From Pelagomonas calceolata (taxonomy: Eukaryota; Sar; Pelagophyceae; Pelagomonadales; Pelagomonadaceae), in the NCBI GenBank assembly GCA_918797485.1, contig CAKKNE010000005.1:4092001-4156000 (forward strand): 64,000 nucleotides of DNA, in the 5' to 3' direction. Positions 18,967 through 28,709 of this stretch are shown piece after piece (position 1 is the first letter of the stretch; every line of letters starts with the position of its first letter). A program made the position numbers and the translations under genes. The notes under the pieces are model-generated. The model was not told where the DNA came from and did not search any database. It saw only the letters and a list, made by a program, of their open reading frames with translations.

Positions 18967-19608
18967 ATGGGACAGCAAATGAGCTACCTCCAGGACCAGG
19001 CGATGGCCGCCGCCGGCTACAAGAAGTCCGGCAAGGACCAGGAGGCGGCTCTCGACAAGGCGCTGAAGAGCGCCGACTATTTGGCGAGCCGCGGCGCCGA
19101 CGGCATCGCGGCGCTCAAGGATCTGTGCAAGCAGAAGAAGGTCGGCGGGACCACGCTGCCCAAGGGCTGGCAGCAGAAGATCCCCTTGCAGGGCGCGTGC
19201 ATGAACAGCCACATGAACACGTCGCTCAAGTTTCTGGTGGAAGAAATCAAGGTCGACTTAGATGCTCCGGAACCGTTGTCGGGCGACCCGCCCATCCACA
19301 CGGCCGTGGCCTGGGGCCGCCCGGAGGTCGTCGCTTACTTACTGGCCAAGGGGGCCAACGCCAACGCCTTAGATGCCGAAGGATTGACCCCTCTGCAGGC
19401 CGCCAAGCGCCGCCAGGCCCTCCTCGAGTCCGGCGACGCCAAGTACGTCAACCGCTGCGAGGAGCAGGGCATGGACCTTAAGAGCCTCCGCGAGGGCGGC
19501 AAGGCCCTGGTCGCGCTGCTCCAGGGCGTCGCCGACGAGAACGGCTACGGGAACCTCTCGCCCAAGGCCAAGCTGCCGTCCTATTCCAACTTATTTGGGA
19601 TGGCCTAG
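18967..19608 (+). CDS. Ankyrin-repeat protein
   Basis: 213 residues. The helical N-terminal half has no recognised family. Residues ~85-150 contain ankyrin-type repeats: LSGDPPIHTAVAWGRPEVVAYLLAKGANANALDAEGLTPLQAA. The MGQQMS start offers Gly2 and Ser6, compatible with N-myristoylation, though not proof of it. Probably a protein-interaction adaptor; the partner is unknown. Confidence 0.8.
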   Translation: MGQQMSYLQDQAMAAAGYKKSGKDQEAALDKALKSADYLASRGADGIAALKDLCKQKKVGGTTLPKGWQQKIPLQGACMNSHMNTSLKFLVEEIKVDLDAPEPLSGDPPIHTAVAWGRPEVVAYLLAKGANANALDAEGLTPLQAAKRRQALLESGDAKYVNRCEEQGMDLKSLREGGKALVALLQGVADENGYGNLSPKAKLPSYSNLFGMA

Positions 19609-20203
19609 ATCCAAGGTTTGTTCGCGGAGGGCGAAACGCGCCTTCGCGTAGAAGAGAATTCCCTACGCCGGCGGTCTAAGCATACGGCTGGCTCTAGTTT
19701 TTTTGGGCGCCGCGGCGATGGCGTCTTGGCTTGAGTAGTCCTGCGCCGAGCCCCCCGGACCGTCGCGGCGCGAATCGCCGCTACCGCCCTGCGAGTACGC
19801 CTGGCCCTTCGAGTCGACGTTTCCTGACGTGCGGAAGGGTATTCTAACCGGAGTCTCGGACGGTGCTCGGGCGAGGTCCTGGCTGTCCAAGTAGCAGTGA
19901 CTGCGTGCTCTCATTGCCGAGCACCAACTCTCGCAGAGAAGCAGCACAGGTGCCGACGCAGCGTCACATTAGCTAACAAGTCGAATCGGAAGAGATGCGG
20001 AGGCCTGCGTTCGCCTCGACAGGAACAAAAGCATGCACACTCTGCCACAGCGATGCAGCAAATTGCATGAGCGAACTAGCCGTCGAGACCCAGGACTCAC
20101 CTCGATAGTAGCAAAAGCAAACGCGTCGAGAGATTCGTACGAGTCACCCTTCACGCCATCGAGCCGACGCATTTACGGGGTCGTCGTCGACGCAGGTAAC
20201 GAG
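19609..20203. other. Intergenic region with introner-core fragments
   Basis: 595 bp before the NDP-kinase-like gene. It holds two copies of the introner core (GCGGCGATGGCGT near 19710 and TTCACGCCATCGAG near 20150). The second is followed by CGACGCAG at 20188-20195 just before the start codon, so a 5'-UTR intron is possible. Confidence 0.45.
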
Positions 20204-21223
20204 ATGAAGCTGCTCTGTGTAATAGCGGCCGCGACGACCGCCCAGGCCTTCGCGCCGACGCGCGCGACGACGCCGACGGTTTGTAGAGGAGGCGGCAGCG
20301 AGCTGCAAGCCGTCAAGAACTCGGCCTTCGTCTTCGTGAAGCCCCACGCTGTGACGCCGCCGACGATCGAGCTCGTCAAGAGCAAGCTTACGGGCGCGGG
20401 CCTCACCATCCTGTCCGAGGGCGACATCTCGTCCGAGGATATTGATCAGAAGAAGCTCGTGGACCAGCACTACTACGCCATCGCGTCGAAAGCCACGATC
20501 ACGCCGCCGGCGGAACTCGCCGTGCCCGACGACAAGTTCACCGAATTCTTCGGCGAGTCCTGGAGCGACGTCCTGTCACAGGGCCGCGCGTTCACGGCCA
20601 TCGACGCCTGCAAGGAGCTTGGATTAAGTGGTTCGGAGATGGACGAGGCCTGGGGCGCGGCCAAGGGCGCGGGCAAGATTATTAAGTTAGGGGGCGGCTT
20701 CTACGCGGGGCAGCTGGCCAAGGGCGACTCGTCGATCTACACGTTCAACGCCTTCTACATGAGCATGCGGGACCGCTTCACGCAGCCCGGGGGCTCGATC
20801 CACTACTTTGCCGTGGAATGGGACGCCTCCACCTTACCGTGGGCCGACTTCCGCGGGAAATTGTTAGGACCGACGGACCCGGCCGCGGCGCCGGCGGATT
20901 CGATCCGGGGTCTGATCTACAGCGACTGGAAGAATTTGGGCTTGAGCGGCGAGCCGAACACGGGCGACAACGGCGTCCACGCGTCGGCGTCGCCCTTCGA
21001 GGGCCTCGCGGAGAAGATGAACTGGCTCCAGGTCAAGCCGAGCGAGGACGCCTTCGGCGCGGCGATCATCGCCGACGGTTTGGACGAGGCGACGCTGGCG
21101 AAGTGGATCCTGGACCCCGTGGTCACGTACCCGGACGGGAAGGGCTCGCTCTTCGACGCGCTCGAGGACAGCAACGTCGACGCGTGCGCGGCGAAGCTGA
21201 AGGAGCTGAAGGCGCTGGCGTAG
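20204..21223 (+). CDS. Divergent nucleoside diphosphate kinase-like protein, plastid-targeted
   Basis: 339 residues from the ATG at 20204, chosen because MKLLCVIAAATTAQAFAPTRA is a signal peptide with an A-F-A-P motif; the frame is open upstream. The kinase fold opens with SAFVFVKPHAV (residue ~44) and closes with LGPTDPAAAPADSIRGLI and GVHASASPFEGLAEKMNWL (~265-290). The phosphate-accepting His is kept in GVHAS. Between these halves lies an insertion of over 100 residues not found in the ~150-residue canonical enzyme. Transfer of gamma-phosphate between nucleotides is plausible but activity is not assured. Confidence 0.82.
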   Translation: MKLLCVIAAATTAQAFAPTRATTPTVCRGGGSELQAVKNSAFVFVKPHAVTPPTIELVKSKLTGAGLTILSEGDISSEDIDQKKLVDQHYYAIASKATITPPAELAVPDDKFTEFFGESWSDVLSQGRAFTAIDACKELGLSGSEMDEAWGAAKGAGKIIKLGGGFYAGQLAKGDSSIYTFNAFYMSMRDRFTQPGGSIHYFAVEWDASTLPWADFRGKLLGPTDPAAAPADSIRGLIYSDWKNLGLSGEPNTGDNGVHASASPFEGLAEKMNWLQVKPSEDAFGAAIIADGLDEATLAKWILDPVVTYPDGKGSLFDALEDSNVDACAAKLKELKALA

Positions 21224-21253
21224 AGGCTAAGTATTTGTTACGCGTCGGCAGCG

Positions 21254-22840
21254 TCAATTTCCTAGGCACTTCTTGCACCGGCCCTTCCCATTCGCCGCCT
21301 TTCCCCACTGTTTTTTGGAAAAGTCCGATTGCGGCAGGGACGTGGAGCATTGGGCGCACGACCGCCGCTTGCTCGGCGGCAGCTTGCACGACCGGCAGAG
21401 CCGGTCATTTTTTTCCCATTCCCCCTCGTCGGGGAAGTGGTAAGGGTCTTTTGACCTGCCGCATCTCGAGCAAGCCCGGACGTTGCAGGTCCGACACTCG
21501 CGGCCGGTGGCGCAATCCCACTGCACCGACGAAAACTCGCTCCGCCCCTTCGACGCGCCGCACTTGCAACAGTCGCGAACGTTGCACACCCGGCAGAGCC
21601 GCTCGTCGCCCTCACGTTCCCACTCCGGTTCCTCGAAGTCGGCGCGCGCCTTCGACGCGCCACATTTGCGGCAGGCGCGAACGTTGCACGTGCGACAGAG
21701 CCGCGTGTCGCCGGCCCACTCCCACTCCTCCTGCTCAAAGTCGTCGCGCGTCTTCGGCGCGTTACATTTCGTGCACACCTGCGTGGCCTGAGCCATGCGG
21801 AGCAAGTTGGCAATCGTATCGTCGTCGTAATAATGACTAAAGTTCCCTCCCGCGCTGTGCGTCACCCCTACTTCAGGCACGACGCCGCAGCGGGTAATCA
21901 AGTACTCCACAAAGTTCTCCACCTCGCGTATCCACTTGCTCCCGGAAACGGGAAATATGTTCTCACGATGAATCCAATCCAAGTCGTACGTCGAGGTGGA
22001 AACCAGCGATGGGTTCTCCTTGAGTAGCGTCGGTGTGAAAGCGCCTCGGCCGTCCATAGCATTAGCATTACCCATGTCAATTGTAATCGCGAGCTCGGTC
22101 GGCTTGGCCCCTAGCTCGAGCAAGGCGTCCATGATCTCCATCGCCCAGGGCGACTGAACTGACACGCTGAGCTCCAGCGGCGTGATCGGTTTGTTGGGTA
22201 ACTTGCCGTGCCACTCCTCGTACTCCTGCTCAAACAATCGATGGCCGAGCTCTTCGTCACCATGACGGCTCAGGAAGACCCGACGATATCTCTTCTTCCC
22301 GGGGGGCTGGGGAAAGTCGTCTAGGGACAGAGGCGGCCAGTGCCGCTGATCCAGCGCGTCCGGGAACTTCTCGGCGACGAGGGATAATCGTTTTTCTGCG
22401 GCGCGGCTCAGACCCTGGTCCTTCATGGCCTGTACGACCAGGTCCATCACGAGCTCGCCCGGCGCATCCCTTGCGCGGTCCGAGAGAGGTTTCCCCTGCA
22501 GCAATGGCTGCAGTTGTTTGCTCGTCGTGGCCAATAATACGCAACGCGGGTAGCTCCTCACAAACGAGAGCATGTGCTGCAAGACGTCGTGATCCAGACT
22601 AGCCATGCCTGTGGTCGCGGAGGCGGCCACAGGCTTGCCCTCTTTTCCGATGTAGCAACCGCTCACCGCGGCCAGCTTTGCGACGCGATCCTGCTGGCGC
22701 AGCTGATCCTGTCTTACCTTGAGCTGATTCGCATCGATGGCGCCCTTGGCGGCTAATTCCTCCAGTCGCTTGAGAGCCTGTGATATGGCTGCATCCATTA
22801 TGGCCCCGCTTGCAGCTTCGATTGCTCGCTTGTTGGCCAA
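21254..22840 (-). CDS. Protein with five C-terminal CxxC repeats (Stc1-like)
   Basis: 528 residues. The N-terminal ~330 are helical; a segment near residue 80-110 (DHDVLQHMLSFVRSYPRCVLLATTSKQLQ) resembles an F-box-like helix bundle. From ~365 to the end, five ~33-residue modules follow: CxKCxAxK, an acidic/aromatic middle with Phe and Trp, then RLCRTCNVR. The spacing and the F...W pair resemble the Stc1 zinc domain, which in fission yeast links RNAi to heterochromatin. Function here is inferred only from that likeness. Confidence 0.72.
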   Translation of the reverse strand: MANKRAIEAASGAIMDAAISQALKRLEELAAKGAIDANQLKVRQDQLRQQDRVAKLAAVSGCYIGKEGKPVAASATTGMASLDHDVLQHMLSFVRSYPRCVLLATTSKQLQPLLQGKPLSDRARDAPGELVMDLVVQAMKDQGLSRAAEKRLSLVAEKFPDALDQRHWPPLSLDDFPQPPGKKRYRRVFLSRHGDEELGHRLFEQEYEEWHGKLPNKPITPLELSVSVQSPWAMEIMDALLELGAKPTELAITIDMGNANAMDGRGAFTPTLLKENPSLVSTSTYDLDWIHRENIFPVSGSKWIREVENFVEYLITRCGVVPEVGVTHSAGGNFSHYYDDDTIANLLRMAQATQVCTKCNAPKTRDDFEQEEWEWAGDTRLCRTCNVRACRKCGASKARADFEEPEWEREGDERLCRVCNVRDCCKCGASKGRSEFSSVQWDCATGRECRTCNVRACSRCGRSKDPYHFPDEGEWEKNDRLCRSCKLPPSKRRSCAQCSTSLPQSDFSKKQWGKAANGKGRCKKCLGN

Positions 22841-22933
22841 TTAGTATTCGACTGCTTGCGTATCTATGAAGTGCGATTGATAATGATTCGCGAGAGCTGT
22901 GGAATCGCGCAAAAAGCCTCGCAAAAAACGCAG

Positions 22934-22955
22934 CTAGCGGCATGTAACATACTAG
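22934..22955. promoter_or_regulatory. CTAG box
   Basis: CTAGCGGCATGTAACATA followed by CTAG, 94 bp upstream of the start at 22840. Confidence 0.5.
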
Positions 22956-23023
22956 CGTTTCGTTTACGTAAGAGAATTAAAGGGAGCAGCCATCGGCAGA
23001 TATTGATGATAACAGTTACTAAA

Positions 23024-26000
23024 TTAAGATTCCTCGCCGGAAGAGGAGAGTTCCGCCGCCAGGTCGTCCGCCTCGGCGCGGAGCCGCGCAGCTTCTTCGA
23101 GCAGCGCCTCCGCATCAGGTTCATCGTCGGCAACGTCGGGTTCATCCTTCGAGAACCGCTCGCGCAACCCGCGCCCTAAGTCAACAGGGAACTCGCGGAC
23201 ATTCAGCCACACGTCCCTGGCCTTGTCCCCAAAATTCTGTTCCGCCTTGGCCTCCTTGGTGACCGCGGGCAGGTCCCGCGGCCCGTCGCGCTTCAGCAGA
23301 TACGACTCGTAGCTCTGCTTGCACCGCGCGGCCAGGTCTGCATCCAAATACTCGTCGAGCAGTAGATTGCGACACGCCGCCGCGGCGCCGCGCGTCGTGC
23401 CCTTGCGGGCCAGCCGTCGTAACGTCCTTCGACTGAGCTCGTCCTCCGTCGCGAGCAGCGCCACGAGGGCCGCCCGCGACCGGTCGCCCGCTTCCCTCAC
23501 CCGAGCCGGCCCGTCGACTTCTGCGACTATACGATCGTACCTCGTAATCCCATAGGCCGCTACCGCTACCAAACCCCCGACTATTAAGGCGTCTTCGGCT
23601 AACGCGGTGGTCAAATCATCGAGCGTTTCCGGTGGAGTATCATTTATGAGGAACAATCTACCAGCCACGACGACGCCCGCTAGAGCAATGGCCTTGGCGC
23701 CCACAGCGACAAATGCGCCCATCTTGATTAGACCAGCGCCCAAGGCTGTTTTCGCTCCTAAAGCGCCGCTAAAACCCGCTAGTACGTTTCTCGCAGCAGC
23801 ACCGACGACGACGCCCCCGGCGCCGGCCTCGACGTACGACTGCACCGCCGTCGAATTCAATCCCTTGTCGAGCGTGTCCACGACGTCCCGCAACCCTCGA
23901 GAAATAGGATCCGGCAGCTGCGCGAGGAGCAGGCGGTCCCACAAGCCGACCACGAGTAACCGCGACAACGACTCATACGCGTCCGGCGGTAAGGCAGCCA
24001 GAGTCTCCAGGGTCAAATCCAAAATGACCTCGGGCCGCAGTTCCTTGAAGGCCGCCGTGATGAGCTCCTCGAGCGTCGACGCGTCCTCCTCTACCGTAGA
24101 AGTCTTCTTCCGCAGAAACAGATTCTTGAGATTCGACGCGAGCTCCTCGCGTCTCACTTGATTGTTGATGGGCACCTCTTCGACGACGGGCGTCTTGGCC
24201 GCGAGCATTGATTTCAAAGAGCCGTACTTCGCGGCTTTCGCGCTGGCCGCGTCGAGGGCACGCAAGACCCCTCCCCTTATGTTCTCCGAGGGCGTGGACA
24301 GTAATATATCGCGCACTTTTTGTGTGAGGGCTTCGGGCGGCGCGCCGTACAGCAAGGTTTTAGCCGTCGTTCTTAACAAAGCTTGGTCATAGGTATCGAC
24401 GGCCACACCCAAAGTCTGTAGTGTGACGACGCCGCCCGTCGCTAGACCTTGCGTGAGTTTTAGTCTGGATGCTGTTGCCGCATCCAATAAACGAGACACG
24501 AGCGAGCGTAAAACGCCCTCCGGGGCCGCATCTACTAAACCGGCAGCCGCGTCCACAAGTTCTTTCGACGGTAAAGTTTCTAACAGAGTGACGGCCTCCT
24601 GCCGGACAAAGTCCGCCGGCAGACGAGCGACAACCGCCCTTAGCTGCGACGCGACTAGCGCCGGCGGCAGCGTGTCGACAGCATCCGCGACGGCCGCCTC
24701 CGCCACCCGCTGCCCCGCGTCGAGCCGCGCGACGGACGGCCCCGTCTCCGCTGCGGCTCGCGCCGCCGCCGCGGCCTCGGCACTCAATGAAGGTCTTCGT
24801 CTAGGTTCCCGTTTGGAGAAGGACGGAAATTCGACACCAGCTAAAGGTCCGGCGTCGCGCGGCTGCGCTAAAGCCTTGACGGCGCCCCTCAGGACCCGTT
24901 CTTCCACGTCTTGCTGCCTAGCGACGGACGCCACTAAACGCGCATTCAGTGCGCCGCCTGTTCCGCGCGGCGATCCAGAAACTCGTGGCGCTCCACTCAG
25001 AAAGCCTAGGGCAGCATCGGCATATCTGCGAGCGCCGCCGAAGTCCCCCAGTGACGCCAATAACTCCAGGTCATCGGCGAAGGACGGCGCCAGCATCTTC
25101 AGCAACTGATTTTTCACACGAGTGGGTAGACGTTTCGCCAACGTGCGCTCCGCGACAACCGCATCAGATCTTGGATCAGATAAAGCCACCTCGAGCACTC
25201 GCTCCAAAGTAGCATCCCCCGGCTCCCACGATAAAGCCAAATCGTTCAGCAGCGCCCGCGCGTCGCCATCAGATAAACCCTCGATATTTCGGATGAGAGC
25301 CTCGGACCGATCCGAAGCGGGTAGAGCCAAGGCCAGTCGCGGCGCGACCCAGGCCGCGCAGGCTGGGGACAGCTCCACGACCTCCTGCGCCACGAACTCT
25401 TCCTTCACTCTCGGGGGCTGGTCAAAAACCGCTGCAAGGCAGTCGGGCGCGATCATTTCCAGTCGCCGCGTCCCGACTCGCTTCAAGGCGTTCGTGACGA
25501 CCTCTTTGAGTTCGGACGCGTCGCTTTCCCGCAGCCACCGGTTGACAAAGGCCTTCGCGGCCCTCTTGGGCAGTAAGGCTCGGCCTACCGCTCTTGTAGT
25601 CCCATTCACGGCGTTCTTTATGGAGTCCGGCGACGCGAATGTGAGTAAATCAGGGCCCAGGTTGCAGCAGATGTTCTTGTGGTACTGCGGCGCGAGATTG
25701 GCGCCGATCGCCAGCAGAAAAGCCTTGAACTCGTCCGGCGGGAGACTCGCGCAGAGGTTCTCCAGTATGAGTTTTATTTCAGCGCCGGGCAGCACCCCAA
25801 GGGCCATGACCGACGACGCTATGACCGACAAGCTGCGGCCCTCACTCTTACCGTTGACGGGCTGCGGCTCGCCGTTGCGCTGCTCGCCGTTGTTCCGCCG
25901 CCGCACGCCGTTGCGCCGCCGTCGTTTGGTGGGAGGCGGCTGCTCCGTGCGCCGCTCCGTCTCGACGTTGACTTGTATTCGTCGTCTTGCGGCGGCGGGC

Positions 26001-26095
26001 ATGCGGCAACGCGGCGGTGCGGGCGCGAAGCCCGCTAAGAGCCAGGGCGCTGCAGCTAGAGCGAGCATGGCCACTGCGCCGGGCCGCCGCGCCAT
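23024..26095 (-). CDS. Large plastid-targeted helical-repeat membrane protein, unknown
   Basis: 1023 residues from the Met at 26095; a Met at 26116 is also in frame. MARRPGAVAMLALAAAPWLLAGFAPAPPR is a signal peptide ending at a G-F-A-P motif, as in secondary plastid precursors. A basic Asn/Arg segment follows. Residues ~80-660 are a long run of amphipathic helices with recurring phrases such as LPPDEFKAFLLAIG and LPADFVRQEAVTLLETLPSKELVDAAAG. Residues ~715-860 contain several Ala/Gly/Val membrane helices. The end is acidic and coiled-coil-like. No family is recognised. A plastid-envelope scaffold is one possibility. Confidence 0.78.
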   Translation of the reverse strand: MARRPGAVAMLALAAAPWLLAGFAPAPPRCRMPAAARRRIQVNVETERRTEQPPPTKRRRRNGVRRRNNGEQRNGEPQPVNGKSEGRSLSVIASSVMALGVLPGAEIKLILENLCASLPPDEFKAFLLAIGANLAPQYHKNICCNLGPDLLTFASPDSIKNAVNGTTRAVGRALLPKRAAKAFVNRWLRESDASELKEVVTNALKRVGTRRLEMIAPDCLAAVFDQPPRVKEEFVAQEVVELSPACAAWVAPRLALALPASDRSEALIRNIEGLSDGDARALLNDLALSWEPGDATLERVLEVALSDPRSDAVVAERTLAKRLPTRVKNQLLKMLAPSFADDLELLASLGDFGGARRYADAALGFLSGAPRVSGSPRGTGGALNARLVASVARQQDVEERVLRGAVKALAQPRDAGPLAGVEFPSFSKREPRRRPSLSAEAAAAARAAAETGPSVARLDAGQRVAEAAVADAVDTLPPALVASQLRAVVARLPADFVRQEAVTLLETLPSKELVDAAAGLVDAAPEGVLRSLVSRLLDAATASRLKLTQGLATGGVVTLQTLGVAVDTYDQALLRTTAKTLLYGAPPEALTQKVRDILLSTPSENIRGGVLRALDAASAKAAKYGSLKSMLAAKTPVVEEVPINNQVRREELASNLKNLFLRKKTSTVEEDASTLEELITAAFKELRPEVILDLTLETLAALPPDAYESLSRLLVVGLWDRLLLAQLPDPISRGLRDVVDTLDKGLNSTAVQSYVEAGAGGVVVGAAARNVLAGFSGALGAKTALGAGLIKMGAFVAVGAKAIALAGVVVAGRLFLINDTPPETLDDLTTALAEDALIVGGLVAVAAYGITRYDRIVAEVDGPARVREAGDRSRAALVALLATEDELSRRTLRRLARKGTTRGAAAACRNLLLDEYLDADLAARCKQSYESYLLKRDGPRDLPAVTKEAKAEQNFGDKARDVWLNVREFPVDLGRGLRERFSKDEPDVADDEPDAEALLEEAARLRAEADDLAAELSSSGEES

Positions 26096-26292
26096 GTTGT
26101 ACGCCACCGCTCGCACAGGACTTTTACCGGAGAGCTCGAGCGAGTTTCAACTCTCTCCGTGCCGGTCGCAGCGTCTCTCGAGCTGGCTGCTTAGGAAGTT
26201 AGTGTCAGCATTTTTAGGAGTTCCTCCCAGCGATTCGGGTCGAATTGACCCCTGGTTTACCGTCGCTTGACTCTGTTGCTGTCTTGACAATT

Positions 26293-26314
26293 CTAGTGGC
26301 CTTATGCGCGCTAG
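26293..26314. promoter_or_regulatory. CTAG box
   Basis: CTAGTGGCCTTATGCGCG followed by CTAG, 198 bp upstream of the start at 26095. Confidence 0.5.
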
Positions 26315-26384
26315 CATTTTCTCACTGAAGCGCGCGAGGAGGCGGTCAGACCGAGAGACTACTCGAAGGCCACATGAAAACACC

Positions 26385-27804
26385 CTACACAACCCCATCG
26401 CCATCATCATCGACCGAGGAAGGCCGCCCGCGGCACAGCGCCCGCCACGCGGAGAGATCAAAGACGCGCGCCCCGGGCTCCAAGACGGAGTCGTCGCCGT
26501 CGTAGGAACAGGACGTCATCGCGAGCTGCATCACCAGTGGCGGCGAGACCAGCGCCATGCCGAGCGCTGGTCTCGAATCACCAGCGTAGTAGACGACCGC
26601 GAGCGCCGACGCCGCGTACACCACCAGGCCGGCGACCAGGAACGCGAACTCGTGGCATCCTGCGCGGGAATCGGGCGGTAGGCGCCGCGTCGCGTCGATG
26701 GCGTAGGAGCGCAGGTCGAAGGCCTCGCAGACGCCGGACCGAACGGAGCCGCACGTTGCGCACGAGCACCAACGCCGCCGCGGCGCCGCCCACGGCGCCG
26801 CCGAAGTGCGCCGCGTAGCCGAGGTTCGGCTGGCGGTACCAGTAGCGGCCGGCGATCTCCGCCGCTATTACGAAGACGCAAGCCAGGAGCCGGAAGTAGC
26901 GAAGAGGCATCTCGTGCCAGTTCATGAACATGGTCGAAACGTGCGCGGCCATCACGCCGTAGACGCCTCCCGAGGCGCCGCGCACGAAGGCGTGCGGCTT
27001 CCATAATGAGTGGTACGCCGCTCCACAAGGCACCGCGCACGCAAAAATGCACAATACGCAGAGCGGCCCCTCGACGGCCTCCAGGACGCCGCCCACCAAT
27101 AGCATGGAAACCACGTTCGAGTAGAGGTGCTCGCGCGAGGAATGCGCGTACGCGTGGGCGAAGACCGTCTTGAACGGCGTGTCGGGCCCGAGGCAGTACG
27201 CGTCCTCGTCGTATGGGGGGTAGCCGCGTTCTTGCTGCACGAGGCACCAGGATGCCACGAGCGCCACGCTCATGAACGGCGGCCGGTCGTAGAAGGCCAA
27301 GTAGCCTCTCTTCCGCAGCATCGTGAGCCGGTCGAGCTGTTCCTCGTCCTCGTCTTCCACGTAGACGTCTATGTCTACGGTTCTGTCCTGCTCGTCCGGC
27401 ACGAGCAGCACGGACCGGGGCGAGACGCGCTGCTGGAGCGGCTTGTGGCGCGGCGGCACCGCGTCGTCGTCCGGCGGGAGCGGGCTCAGTGGCGGCGGCG
27501 GCGCGGGCTCGGCGTCGTCCGGCGCCGCCGCGACGACGACGACGGCGGGCTCCTCGGGCGGCGGCGCCGCGTTCGCCGCGGGTCGTTCTGGTGCGGTCGG
27601 CGCCGCATCCGCGTCCGGTGGTGGCTCCGCATGGGCAGTCGCGTCGGCCTCATCGACGACGGCGCGCGGCCGCACGAAGACCGGGCCGCTCGGCGAAGGC
27701 GGCCCCATCTCGACAGTACCAGGCGGGATCATGAGGTCGCTCCTCCGCAGCGGCCGCTCGCGCCGCAGCGCCGCCGATATGGACCGCGCGGGCTGGTGAG
27801 CCAT
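26385..27804 (-). CDS. Rhomboid-family intramembrane serine protease
   Basis: Exons 27804-26733 and 26659-26385 give about 448 residues; another Met lies at 27828. The first ~160 residues are Pro/Ala-rich and disordered. Then come YAHSSREHLYSNVVSMLLVGG (the H-x3-N region), VRGASGGVYGVMAAH with the catalytic Ser of GASGG, and NLGYAAHFGGAVGG with the catalytic His. The last membrane helix, FAFLVAGLVVYAASALAVVYY, is in exon 2. The proposed intron (26660-26732) holds the introner core TACGCCATCGACGCGACG, and its donor is chosen by frame. Substrate unknown. Confidence 0.88.
26660..26724 (-). mobile_element. Decayed introner in the rhomboid gene
   Basis: The core TCCTACGCCATCGACGCGAC is retained and the end is CCCGCGCAG. 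Terminal repeats and target duplication are not clear. Confidence 0.45.
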
Positions 27805-27882
27805 CGGTGGGTTATGCGGCAGCCTCACCTGTGTCTATGGAGCTTCGCAACAAAGCCGGGTCACAAAATGAACCGGCAAAAG

Positions 27883-27903
27883 CTAGCTGCTGTAAGACAC
27901 TAG
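27883..27903. promoter_or_regulatory. CTAG box
   Basis: CTAGCTGCTGTAAGACA followed by CTAG, 79 bp upstream of the rhomboid start. Confidence 0.55.
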
Positions 27904-27968
27904 CCGACTAGCCACAGCCACTGGTTGCCGCTAAAATACCGACTGCAGTTAGGCAGGCACGCGGCACC

Positions 27969-28709
27969 CTAGAAGTAGTCCGTCTCCTTGGACCAGGCGT
28001 CGCTCTTGCCCTCGGCCTTGGCGCCGCCCGCGCCGCCGCCGGACGTCTTGGCCTCGGCCTTCGCACCACCAGAAGCGTTCTTGGCGCCCTTGGCCTCGCC
28101 CTTCGACGAACTACCGTACTTCGCCTCGTAGGACTTGCACTGCGCGGAGGCATCTTCCCGGACGTACTTGTAGAACGCCTTGTTGTGCATGATCAGCTTG
28201 TCGCCGACGAAGTAGAATGAATCGGAAGACGTCTCGTAGGGGTGGTCGATCATGTCCTTGACGAGGTCCGGGTCCATGGGCGGTAAGGCATATACCGCCT
28301 CCCACGTGTTCGTCGAACCAGGGATACAGAACCCGAACGAAAAGTCGTAGGACTTGATCAGGCGATCCCGGAAGTAGTGGCGCTCGATCATGCGGAAGTC
28401 CTTGAGAGGTTCTTGCCCGACAGAGAAAACTAATGTGGTGCTAATCTGCGGCAGCATGAGAAAGTCCTCACTCAACTCATAGTTGATCTTCCTCAGACTA
28501 TCAGGATCCAAGGCGTCGTGCGTCGAAAAATCTATCGGTAACGGTCGATCCCTACTCACCTCGAAGATGGTCTTTTTCGACCTGTAGTCTTGGATGACAA
28601 AAGACAAAAACTCAATCCCGTACTCGTTCGCCGTCAGGGGGCAGAGGAACTTCTTCGTGGGCGCCTTGAGGTCGAGGACGTCCTCGGGGATGACCCGTGC
28701 GGACGGCAT
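27969..28709 (-). CDS. UNC119: UNC119/PDE-delta family lipid-binding chaperone
   Basis: 246 residues from the Met at 28709 (alternative 28727). The N-terminal strand pattern EDVLDLKAPTKKFLCPLTANEYGIEFLSFVIQDYRSKKTIFEV is typical of UNC119, followed by ISTTLVFSVG, YDFSFGFCIPGSTNTWE and SFYFVGDKLIMHNKAFY. These form the immunoglobulin-like sandwich that buries myristoyl or prenyl groups. UNC119 extracts lipidated proteins from membranes and, in ciliated cells, delivers them to the cilium. The Lys/Ala/Gly-rich tail (~200-246) is low complexity and extra to the usual fold. Confidence 0.9.
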   Translation of the reverse strand: MPSARVIPEDVLDLKAPTKKFLCPLTANEYGIEFLSFVIQDYRSKKTIFEVSRDRPLPIDFSTHDALDPDSLRKINYELSEDFLMLPQISTTLVFSVGQEPLKDFRMIERHYFRDRLIKSYDFSFGFCIPGSTNTWEAVYALPPMDPDLVKDMIDHPYETSSDSFYFVGDKLIMHNKAFYKYVREDASAQCKSYEAKYGSSSKGEAKGAKNASGGAKAEAKTSGGGAGGAKAEGKSDAWSKETDYF

